Positions 38,290 through 48,100 of a DNA stretch of 56,697 nt are shown here, one piece after another. This stretch comes from Zunongwangia pacifica. Its GTDB lineage: Bacteria; Bacteroidota; Bacteroidia; Flavobacteriales; Flavobacteriaceae. The position numbers and the translations under genes were made by a program. Below the pieces are notes generated by a model. It saw nothing but the letters and a program-made list of their open reading frames with translations, made no database searches and was not told the origin of the DNA. Each line of letters begins with the position of its first letter. Positions within the stretch are counted from its first letter, which is position 1. The stretch is taken from the NCBI RefSeq assembly GCF_023499215.1, contig NZ_JAKHSK010000032.1, positions 1-56,697 of the forward strand, given 5' to 3'.

Positions 38290-38970
38290 ATGATCGAATT
38301 TTGGGATATTCCAAAGTTATTTATTGCATTTTTTGTGATCCTGCCAGTGGTTTCGTTGATCCATGAATTGGGGCATGTAGTCGTTGCTAAACCCTTAGGA
38401 GCAAAAAATATAAAGATTATTATTGGTTCTGGAAGAATCCTATGGAACACCCGAGTTTTTGAAATTAGAAAGTACTATTTTTATTATGGGTATTGCTACT
38501 TCGAAAATATTGATGATAGTAGCCGTTGGAAAAATCTCTTTATCTATTCCGGCGGTGTACTGGTCAATATCCTTGTGGCGGTACTCTTAATTTATGTGAT
38601 TTCTGGCGAGTTTATAGCTTCCAGTAGTTTTACTTATCAGTTTTTATATTTTTCGATGTATTATGTGTTTTTCGCTTTATTACCTATGAGTTATCCTGAT
38701 GGTAATTTTAGCGACGGAAAAATAATTTATCATTTACTGAAAAGGGATCACCGATTATTACAACAAAAGCAATTTCAACTTTGGTATGATAAAAAGGATG
38801 CCCACTGGAAATTAGCTGTAGAAAGCAGGGACACAATTGAAAAGTTGAAAGATTTTGATAAAGCCTATGAAATAGCCTTGGAAAAGGCAAGAACTTCAAG
38901 ACCTAGTAAGCTTGAAGTCATCAAAGAAAATACGAGTCATTTTGAGATCTTTCCAAGAAATCCTATTTAG
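38290..38970 (+). CDS. Site-2-protease-like (M50 family) membrane protein
   Basis: A 226-residue membrane protein with the zinc motif HELGH (residues 26-30) in a transmembrane helix and a second PDG motif (about residues 138-140) in a helix that supplies the third metal ligand. Helices lie at about 8-32, 88-106 and 118-138. The soluble C-terminal third is charged. It resembles compact M50 metalloproteases without a PDZ domain. The gene ends just before the degenerate CRISPR units; no functional link is evident. Confidence 0.8.
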   Translation: MIEFWDIPKLFIAFFVILPVVSLIHELGHVVVAKPLGAKNIKIIIGSGRILWNTRVFEIRKYYFYYGYCYFENIDDSSRWKNLFIYSGGVLVNILVAVLLIYVISGEFIASSSFTYQFLYFSMYYVFFALLPMSYPDGNFSDGKIIYHLLKRDHRLLQQKQFQLWYDKKDAHWKLAVESRDTIEKLKDFDKAYEIALEKARTSRPSKLEVIKENTSHFEIFPRNPI

Positions 38971-38989
38971 TAAAATGGCAGGAAATTTT

Positions 38990-39358
38990 AAGTTGATCCC
39001 CCAACACCTGAAGGGAATTTTTTTTAATCGCTTTCAGAAACCCTTAGGTTTACGAATTCTTATATAATAGAATGTCATGAGCTAATTGTACTTTTAGTGC
39101 AAGGTTCACAGGAGATCCCCCTAACCCCCGACGGGGGAATATTTTTTAAGTCGCTTTCAGAAACCCTTAGGTTCACGAATTCTTATATAGTAGAATGTCA
39201 TGAGCTATTTGTACTTTTAGTGCAAGGTTCACAGGAGATCCCCCTAACCCCCGACGGGGGAATATTTTTTAAGTCGCTTTCAGAAACCCTTTGGTTCACG
39301 AATTCTTATACAATAGCATGCCATGAGCTATTTGTACTTTTAGTGCAGGATTCACAGG
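38990..39358. repeat. Three degenerate 123-bp CRISPR-derived units
   Basis: Units 38990-39112, 39113-39235 and 39236-39358 recur at exactly 123 bp. In units 2 and 3, GCTTTCAGAA (repeat positions 11-20) is followed by a 46-bp insert and then the last 27 nt of the repeat. The segment in place of the spacer is the same in both and holds the GC-rich palindrome CCCCCGACGGGGG. 123 equals the normal 77-bp period plus 46. Unit 3 ends in the exact array repeat sequence, whereas units 1 and 2 differ (GCAAGGTTCACAGG). Confidence 0.8.
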
Positions 39359-42300
39359 TTTGACTATCGTTAAGATTGAACTTGCGTTGTTGTGAATTGC
39401 TTTCAGAATTGTACTTTTAGTGCAGGATTCACAGGGGACAGCGTCAAAATGTTAGAAATGATAATGTTGTGAATTGCTTTCAGAATTGTACTTTTAGTGC
39501 AGGATTCACAGGATTATACCATTTAACACCTACTCCTTTGATGTTGTGAATTGCTTTCAGAATTGTACTTTTAGTGCAGGATTCACAGGTCGATCTAAAG
39601 AATGGATTGTAGCTTATCAGTTGTGAATTGCTTTCAGAATTGTACTTTTAGTGCAGGATTCACAGGTTTTGCACCTTCTAATATTACAGATGATGAGTTG
39701 TGAATTGCTTTCAGAATTGTACTTTTAGTGCAGGATTCACAGGTTATTTTTGTAAGTCATGCAGGCGGTTCAGGTTGTGAATTGCTTTCAGAATTGTACT
39801 TTTAGTGCAGGATTCACAGGAATAAAGTTTGATGATCCTTAGCAAAGTGGGTTGTGAATTGCTTTCAGAATTGTACTTTTAGTGCAGGATTCACAGGTGG
39901 CGTCTTCTACAATATCCTTAAGCGCATGTTGTGAATTGCTTTCAGAATTGTACTTTTAGTGCAGGATTCACAGGTAGGAAAAGCACCTGTAGTAGCCCAC
40001 TTAGTTGTGAATTGCTTTCAGAATTGTACTTTTAGTGCAGGATTCACAGGGTTTTGGGCAGAAACTAACGCACTGTTTATGTTGTGAATTGCTTTCAGAA
40101 TTGTACTTTTAGTGCAGGATTCACAGGGTTAACTGCAAAGGTGTTGTTGCTGTTGCTGTTGTGAATTGCTTTCAGAATTGTACTTTTAGTGCAGGATTCA
40201 CAGGTTGTAATACTTTTTGGTACGGTCAATTGTCGTTGTGAATTGCTTTCAGAATTGTACTTTTAGTGCAGGATTCACAGGCGCACATCTATAACTTTCA
40301 GGAACACCTGAGTTGTGAATTGCTTTCAGAATTGTACTTTTAGTGCAGGATTCACAGGTCATCTGTTACACTCCCTGTACCCGTGCTTGTTGTGAATTGC
40401 TTTCAGAATTGTACTTTTAGTGCAGGATTCACAGGCAAGGTGAAATATAAATCGCTGACGTTTTGGTTGTGAATTGCTTTCAGAATTGTACTTTTAGTGC
40501 AGGATTCACAGGATTTCTCATCGTTACCTGGTGCCGAGAATAGTTGTGAATTGCTTTCAGAATTGTACTTTTAGTGCAGGATTCACAGGATGTTCATCAG
40601 TTGTATTTCCCTGGTCTTGTTGTGAATTGCTTTCAGAATTGTACTTTTAGTGCAGGATTCACAGGGTACTTTATTTACCAAGTCAATCCCTGCCTGTTGT
40701 GAATTGCTTTCAGAATTGTACTTTTAGTGCAGGATTCACAGGTCTTCTAAGCCAGATGAAAGAACTGAGATAGTTGTGAATTGCTTTCAGAATTGTACTT
40801 TTAGTGCAGGATTCACAGGAAAGGTTGCGATTAAGGTTCCGTTCCAGTTGTTGTGAATTGCTTTCAGAATTGTACTTTTAGTGCAGGATTCACAGGAAGG
40901 AATGTCGTCGTATTCATCTGCAGACGGTTGTGAATTGCTTTCAGAATTGTACTTTTAGTGCAGGATTCACAGGCTTCTATGTAAGCAAGATTAAACGATG
41001 CTAGTTGTGAATTGCTTTCAGAATTGTACTTTTAGTGCAGGATTCACAGGAAGTGTTGTCTATGTCATTTCCACTAACAAGTTGTGAATTGCTTTCAGAA
41101 TTGTACTTTTAGTGCAGGATTCACAGGAGCTTCTTTTGGAAATTCTTTATTCAGATAGTTGTGAATTGCTTTCAGAATTGTACTTTTAGTGCAGGATTCA
41201 CAGGAATGCGAAGGCTGTAATCTGGTTTGAGGATGTTGTGAATTGCTTTCAGAATTGTACTTTTAGTGCAGGATTCACAGGCGTAAACAGATGAATTACC
41301 TCCTGACCTTCGTTGTGAATTGCTTTCAGAATTGTACTTTTAGTGCAGGATTCACAGGCTCTTACATCGCAATTCAAATATCTTCCGTGTTGTGAATTGC
41401 TTTCAGAATTGTACTTTTAGTGCAGGATTCACAGGGATAAAAGTAAATACGCTTTAGTTCAATTAGTTGTGAATTGCTTTCAGAATTGTACTTTTAGTGC
41501 AGGATTCACAGGTAGTTTTAGGATTGATTCTTTGTCAATTTGTTGTGAATTGCTTTCAGAATTGTACTTTTAGTGCAGGATTCACAGGACATTAACGCTA
41601 ACATTTTCGTAATAAATAGTTGTGAATTGCTTTCAGAATTGTACTTTTAGTGCAGGATTCACAGGGTAAACGTAAAAATTACCTGTTAACGGAAGGTTGT
41701 GAATTGCTTTCAGAATTGTACTTTTAGTGCAGGATTCACAGGAGTACAGCTCCGTAATGTCTCCATAAATCAGTTGTGAATTGCTTTCAGAATTGTACTT
41801 TTAGTGCAGGATTCACAGGATAGGAGGTTTGTTTAATTAAAAATAAATAGTTGTGAATTGCTTTCAGAATTGTACTTTTAGTGCAGGATTCACAGGTTTC
41901 TGTAAAAGTTCAGCACACACCTATAGTTGTGAATTGCTTTCAGAATTGTACTTTTAGTGCAGGATTCACAGGAAAGATAACGACCCCGCATTTGATTTAT
42001 TTGTTGTGAATTGCTTTCAGAATTGTACTTTTAGTGCAGGATTCACAGGACTAGGAGGCTTAACCCTGTATTAACTCATGTTGTGAATTGCTTTCAGAAT
42101 TGTACTTTTAGTGCAGGATTCACAGGCCTTCCTTGACATTTCAATAGAGTACACATGTTGTGAATTGCTTTCAGAATTGTACTTTTAGTGCAGGATTCAC
42201 AGGGAGGAGAAAGCATTTATGTTGACGGTACCAGTTGTGAATTGCTTTCAGAATTGTACTTTTAGTGCAGGATTCACAGGGATGAAAGTGAGAGAGTCCT

Positions 42301-42818
42301 ACAAGAGTTAGTTGTGAATTGCTTTCAGAATTGTACTTTTAGTGCAGGATTCACAGGTGTTGTCTTGTAGCATCTTCAGTGATGCCTGTTGTGAATTGCT
42401 TTCAGAATTGTACTTTTAGTGCAGGATTCACAGGTATCCAATCTATCATAAAACATTGCTTGGTGTTGTGAATTGCTTTCAGAATTGTACTTTTAGTGCA
42501 GGATTCACAGGATTGCTTCTCCTCTGACCTCAAATAATATTGTTGTGAATTGCTTTCAGAATTGTACTTTTAGTGCAGGATTCACAGGGTTTACCACAGT
42601 AGTATGAAACTCTTAGATGTTGTGAATTGCTTTCAGAATTGTACTTTTAGTGCAGGATTCACAGGAGCCTGTTGTGTAGGTATTACCATCCCACTGTTGT
42701 GAATTGCTTTCAGAATTGTACTTTTAGTGCAGGATTCACAGGAATAACAATAAAGATAATGCTTAATTAGAGTTGTGAATTGCTTTCAGAATTGTACTTT
42801 TAGTGCAGGATTCACAGG
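39359..42818 (+). CRISPR. Type II-C CRISPR array, 45 repeats of 47 bp
   Basis: The 47-bp repeat starts GTTGTGAATTGCTTTCAG and ends AGTGCAGGATTCACAGG. I count 45 copies from 39389 to 42818, all identical as far as I can see. There are 44 internal spacers of 30 bp (five are 29 bp), so the period is 76-77 bp. One more spacer (39359-39388) lies between unit 3 of the degenerate block and the first full repeat. GTTGT at the left end of the repeat and pairing to the tracrRNA antirepeat place transcription on the plus strand, convergent with the cas genes. No spacer targets could be searched. Confidence 0.97.
39390..39419 (+). promoter_or_regulatory. Promoter-like sequence inside each CRISPR repeat (first copy shown)
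   Basis: Within the repeat, TTG (positions 2-4), 19 bp, then TACTTTTA (positions 24-31) is one base short of the full -33/-7 consensus TAnnTTTG. Transcription would start near repeat position 36-39 and give last-repeat-bases + spacer + next repeat. The same layout is known in Neisseria type II-C arrays, with a different promoter type. The match recurs in all 45 repeats. Confidence 0.55.
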
Positions 42819-42948
42819 ATACCTGGTTTAAATACCTGGTATTCTGTGTTTTAAATGCTTTTTTAGGATTAAAAAATGAGATCGATAATTGAGGTATCGA
42901 CTCCGCTCGACCAGACTTTTATGATTCTAAGAAAAATGAATTTGTGCT

Positions 42949-43314
<366 letters not shown>

Positions 43315-43340
43315 CTATTTATTTCAAGCTTCTATACATT

Positions 43341-43394
43341 TAGGTCACGGAGTGATTTTTGAAAAAATCGTATCAAAGTAACCGACTTCGCTTA
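43341..43394. repeat. Dispersed repeat left of the GIY-YIG gene
   Basis: TAGGTCACGGAGTG followed by a short hairpin (GATTTTTGAAAAAATC), TATCAAAGT and CGCTT. It is closely related to 43728-43780 and 43832-43883 in the same orientation. Its end overlaps the stop of the GIY-YIG gene. Confidence 0.65.
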
Positions 43395-43700
43395 ACTATT
43401 TTTCTTTACATAAATCTTTTTTGCTAATCCCGGTAACAATTCGGTTGCCCCGCTCATTAAAGCTTCCTTTTTCTTTCTGCTCCAACCTTGTAGTTGTTTT
43501 TCTCTATAAAAAGCATCATCAATCCGATGGTATTCTTCATAATAAAGTAAGCTAACGGGTAATCGTTTAGCCGTATAATTAACTCCTGTTCCATTATTAT
43601 GTTCGCTTAATCTTTTTTCAAGATTTTTAGTACTACCTGTATAGTAACTTCCATCATTGCACAGTAAAATATAGGTATATCCTTTTATCATTAACTTCAT
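43392..43700 (-). CDS. Small GIY-YIG endonuclease
   Basis: A 102-residue single-domain nuclease of the YhbQ/UvrC-N type. The GIY-YIG strands are YTYILLCNDGSYYTGST (about residues 8-24), Arg in RLSEHNNG (about 30-37), and the catalytic Glu region is FYREKQLQGW. Several such genes per genome are common in Flavobacteriaceae. It lies between cas1 and cas2 in the same direction, framed on both sides by the same dispersed repeat, and is not a known part of type II-C systems. Role in adaptation is unproven. Confidence 0.88.
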   Translation of the reverse strand: MKLMIKGYTYILLCNDGSYYTGSTKNLEKRLSEHNNGTGVNYTAKRLPVSLLYYEEYHRIDDAFYREKQLQGWSRKKKEALMSGATELLPGLAKKIYVKKNS

Positions 43701-43715
43701 TTTTTAATCTGCTTT

Positions 43716-43930
43716 GGCTTCGATATATAGGTCACTGAGTGATTTTGAAAAAATCGTATCGAAGTGTCCGGTTTCGCTTTGGCTTCGATACGCTCCTCCT
43801 TTCAGTCAGACCACTCAGCCACCGCTCTGTTTAGGTCACAGAGTGTTTGCGTTGAGCAAACGTATCGAAGTGCCGGTTTCGCTATGGCTTCGATATAATT
43901 GCTCCTTTCAGTCGCAATCACTAGCCGCCA
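43716..43930. repeat. Tandem dispersed repeats between GIY-YIG and cas1 genes
   Basis: Two units with GGCTTCGATA, TAGGTCACNGAGTG, a small hairpin (GATTTTGAAAAAATC or TTTGCGTTGAGCAAA), CGTATCGAAGT and GGTTTCGCT. They match 43341-43394. There is no plausible gene; the short frames here are artefacts. Confidence 0.7.
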
Positions 43931-44011
43931 TTGAGTTCAAAGTTGAAAAGTTTAAGGTTTAAAGTTGTGTTTTTTTTACTTTCATATCTACACATCTTCA
44001 AATTATCTTAA
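43931..44011. repeat. Direct repeat copy A before cas1
   Basis: Carries TTCAAAGTTGAAAAGTTTAA, GGTTTAAAGTTGTG and CACATCTTCAAATTATCTT, in the same order as copy B at 44152-44231. The inner part of the two copies has diverged. Confidence 0.7.
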
Positions 44012-44151
44012 TTCTTGTCTCCTGTTTCTTGTTTACAGAATCAAGACTCTCTTAGCTTTTTTCTATATTCTAACTTCCGCTATGGGGTCGATACATTTCG
44101 ACAAGCTCAATGCGACTTAAAATTATATCGAATTTCACTCAGCCGCCGTTG

Positions 44152-44231
44152 AATTCAAAGTTGAAAAGTTTAAGGTTTAAAATTGTGTCTTCCTATATTC
44201 ATTTTCACATCAACACATCTTCAAATTATCT
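44152..44231. repeat. Direct repeat copy B before cas1
   Basis: Second copy of the AAAGTTGAAAAGTTTAAGGT element, ending seven bases from the cas1 stop codon. The stretch between the copies contains a fragment of the CGACAAGCTCAA dispersed element. Confidence 0.7.
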
Positions 44232-44238
44232 TGCTCTG

Positions 44239-45135
44239 CTATCTAAACTCGGGATATAGTATTTTTCGGCTACTTCCATAAAAACAATCATATAAACTAT
44301 TAGTGGTTCGGCTCATCGCATTCATTAACGGACTTTGTTTGCCGTCAATTTCAACATCTAAGGCAGGAATCCTCAATAATTCTGTTTTAAGATTGGTGGT
44401 GAGTTCTTCAAGATTACAGCCACTTTCTACGATATCATACACTAAGGCATCAACATAGGGGCGGTAAGGTTCCATAACATCATCAGCTAAAGCAAATGGG
44501 TTGTATTTGTTATGATGAAAAATGCCCACCGATGGAAGCATACCACTACTCACGATGGCTCTTGCCGCAATAGCTCTTAAAATCGCATATCCATAATTTA
44601 ATAGATTATTAGGAGGAATACCTTTTTGGTTACGACTAAAGCCTTCGATATCAAACAGGTTCTGAAAATAATAGGCGGCAGCAATGGCTTCGTGGTTTTG
44701 GGTATCGCCACTCTTTACTTCATTACTCCAGCGTTCCAATTTTAAACTGTATTTGCCTAAGAGTTTTAAATGTGCCGCCTGATTGCTGATTTTTGCAGTT
44801 ACCGTCTGTTGCCAAAGATTCTTCTTTAACGGGATACTGGCATCAAGTTGATGCCGGTAACGCACCGTTTGCTCGGTATGGCCTACTAAGGGTTGTAGCA
44901 AAGAACAGGGGAGGTGTTGTTTATCGCAGGTGATGACCGCCGTTTTATTTTGCACCAATTTCATTAGCAGTCCATTTGTAAGGGTAATTTGTGGGTTTTC
45001 CAACACGACAAAGCCTAAATCTTCAATGGGGATGGTTTTTTCTTCCTTTTCCTCTTCCGGAAAATTAACCACCAATTGCTCATTTTTAGTACTTAAATAG
45101 GTTGGACTGCCGAAGAAAAGGGTTCGCTTAATCAT
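44239..45135 (-). CDS. cas1: Cas1, CRISPR integrase
   Basis: The metal-dependent integrase that inserts new spacers with Cas2. The 298 residues fit type II Cas1. The catalytic residues are E149 (NHEAIAAAYYF), H207 (GIFHHNKYNPFALADD) and the acidic D218/E222 area, as in the family. The start codon follows the cas9 stop by 6 bp, so cas9 and cas1 are one operon. The next cas gene, cas2, is about 940 bp away, after repeats and a GIY-YIG gene. Confidence 0.96.
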   Translation of the reverse strand: MIKRTLFFGSPTYLSTKNEQLVVNFPEEEKEEKTIPIEDLGFVVLENPQITLTNGLLMKLVQNKTAVITCDKQHLPCSLLQPLVGHTEQTVRYRHQLDASIPLKKNLWQQTVTAKISNQAAHLKLLGKYSLKLERWSNEVKSGDTQNHEAIAAAYYFQNLFDIEGFSRNQKGIPPNNLLNYGYAILRAIAARAIVSSGMLPSVGIFHHNKYNPFALADDVMEPYRPYVDALVYDIVESGCNLEELTTNLKTELLRIPALDVEIDGKQSPLMNAMSRTTNSLYDCFYGSSRKILYPEFR

Positions 45136-45141
45136 TACTTT

Positions 45142-48100
45142 TTAATATTCTCCTATTTGTACAATTCTGCCAATATGATCTATTCTAACTTTACACAAAT
45201 TTCTTAGCCATTCGGTTGCTTGGAAATGTCTATACGTAAAATCCAAATTATTGGTGACCTCTGTTTCTAGGTGATGCCTAAACATATAGTTTTTTGTTGC
45301 AATTTTTTGAACCCTAAATAAGTTAGGGCTTATAATAGCAGCATTTTTTTCATCCAATAGGTCAATCTCATGCGGATTAAAATTTTCTGAAGGAAAAACA
45401 AACATTTCATTTTGCTTCATCATAAACAAAAATTTCCACCCTTTTGGATGCTGTTTTTTTATAATTGGCTGGTCTTGATTTTTACGTATAACAGCCTCAT
45501 AAAAGGAAACTACTTCTTCTTGAAGATTACCAATCTCATCTTGATAAATGGCTACATGATGATTATTACCCGTACTTACATAATCAGTAGGAATTTCTTT
45601 TCCGTTATCGTCCAAAATTATATTTCCTAAATGATCTTTGGCTTGATGTAAAGGTTCTGCATTGCTAACTCCTGAAATTGTAGCTCTTTTGATGGTTATG
45701 CCTTTAGATTGATTTAACCAAATAGGATTTTTATCTAAATCTGAAAAAGCTGTTTTAAAGTCACCATTGTATTCTTCTAAACGCTTTTTCATTACCTCTT
45801 TAATGCCTTTATCAATAATTTTATCTAGATGTTTTTGAGTTTTAAAATTATCTGGATTAATATCTTTACGAATCGTGAAGATCTCTTCAAAAATCTTCAC
45901 TTCTCTAAGAGGACTTCCATTAACTTGGATAGGATCACTTTTAAGGGTTTTATTACTAAAGGCTATTTTTTCGTTATTATCGTATTTTTTAAGGTGGTGC
46001 AATACAGCTTCTTGCTCTTTAAAATTAATTATTAAACCTGCTTGCTTCTTAGAAAACCTACTATTTATTTTTACAGGTTTTTCTAGTGGTTGTTTTGACT
46101 TTCCATATATGGTCTCTTTGTGCAATTGACCTCTGGGAGTTTTGGCTTTTTGGTAATTAAATCCTCCTTCTTTTTTAGTTTGGTTTATATTTTTAGTTAC
46201 AACCTTATTTTTATTTTTAAAACTTACTAGTATAGCTTCAATTTGTTCTTTTGCGTTTTCACGAAAACTACTCATAGGTGCTTTGAAAACACGTTTTCCT
46301 TTTGAATTTACCTCTGTAATAAGATTTTCAATATTTTTTATAATAGGATGATTGTCCTGAGTAATATCCTTTCTGGCATTGAGGTTATTTATATATTGAA
46401 TATGATTATGTGTGGTGAAAGCAACTGCTAATGCATCCATAGCGTGATGCCTGTGGTCATTACGCTTTGTCCAATCTTTTATTACTTCGTGCTTAAATAT
46501 CTCTTCCGTTCCCTTATCAAGCCGTTCTTCATATTTCGTTAACCCCAGTGCTTTATATTTGGGCAGGTTCAACTCTTTCATTACATTGATTAAATCCCAG
46601 TCACTTCTTAACTTATCGGTAATACTTCCAGAAGTAGCTAAAACTTCATTTGGGAATACTTCATAAAGCATCCTTTTCGCTTTGCGGGCTATATATTGGC
46701 TATTTCTTAGATCACGCTCTATAAATCCATCAGGAATATCTTTGAGAGACATTAGTAATTTATTTCTCTTGCCTTTTGAAATATGGTTATCCTTATTCAA
46801 AGTTTCCACACGTTCTTTGTATGCTTCTACATTTGACTGATAATCTTGTGTGATAAAGTCTAAAGCAGTACGGTTTGCTTTTTTTAGGTTAACATTCCTA
46901 AAGGATAATGTTTTATTTGAAAATGAATCATCAAAAAGCAATGCTTTTGGAATGATGTGCTCTATATCTATTTCGCTTGAAAATATTTTATCTGGGCTTA
47001 TATATTTGTCGGTAAATATGTCTTTATACCCTCTAGATTCTAGTTCCTGCCATAGTCGATAACGTACTACATCTGACTTCGTAGGATTTGGAATTCCAAA
47101 TTTTTGAGTTATGATCTTTTTAATTTCCTCATTTCTTCTTGTACCATCTGCAATACCTTTAGTCATTTCAGCTCTTTCTTTTGCTGATTTTTTCAATTCT
47201 CTAGCTAATTCTATCCTAACGCCATCTGGTTTTCCATAGTTGTCAATAACTTGATTTACGACGTTCACCATTTGGTTTAAAATCTTCTCGACAACAGGAT
47301 TGCGAAGACTATTCTTTTTAAGTAAATCGAGTTTAGCTTTTGGCTCAAATTTTTCTAAATCTTCTGCTGTCAAACTTTTAGAATGATTATAACCGGCTAA
47401 CCTACAAGCTTCAGAATATAGATGACCATCCTCTAAATAAGGGAGAATTTTTTTAATGGCCTTAGCAGATAAGTTTCCGTAGTCCGACATCAGAGATAAA
47501 TTAGCCAGCATTTTTGCATATTCTGGATTGAAACCAAACTTTAGGTGAAGCTTTTTCTTTAATGAAACACTAGAATTTCCGTATATTAACTTATCCTGTT
47601 CGGAAATTTTAAAATCTTCTTCAGCTGAATATAATAAATGCCACAATTCATAGCTGGATTGGTTGGTAAGTTGTTTTTTGTAAGCATCAAATTCTAAAAT
47701 AGAAGCATTTATTCCTATTTCGGGAAAAGTAGCTTTTAATTCCTTTCTAATTTTTTTTGCGTTTGATTTATTCCAATCAATTCCATAGCCTTCAAAATCT
47801 GATATTTTTTGATAGATATTAAAAAGTGCCGCATTCGTTCTATTTCCTTCAATCTTTTCAAAATTGCATTTCCAATTACTTAGCTTACCAATTTTGAATT
47901 GAGATCTTAAGATTTTAAGGAGATCATTTGGGTTTAAGTCTCCCCGTAGGTTCAGTTCCTCAAAAAGTTCTTTTCGTATTTCTTGTTCTACTTCTTTAAT
48001 TTCAATCTTTTCATCGGTTTCACTATTTGTAAATACTAAATGATTTAGATTCTGCCATATCTTGAATTCTTGAAATAGGGGTGAAGATTTAGGGATAACA

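Noticed and set aside
39097-39363. 88-residue frame over the degenerate 123-bp units
   Set aside because: It is internally repetitive because the DNA is; no start signal and no family.
42661-42695. Extra partial repeat (GTTGTGTAGG) inside the array near 42671
   Set aside because: Only six to seven bases agree and it lies within a normal 30-bp spacer.
39359-42818. Spacers that target genes in this window
   Set aside because: I saw no clear match by eye; a search was not possible, so this remains open rather than shown.
43714-43962. 82-residue frame in the repeats between GIY-YIG and cas1
   Set aside because: It consists of dispersed repeat units and has no homology I can recognise.
45412-46129. 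Several short plus-strand frames opposite cas9
   Set aside because: Hydrophobic nonsense frames antisense to a complete cas9 gene.
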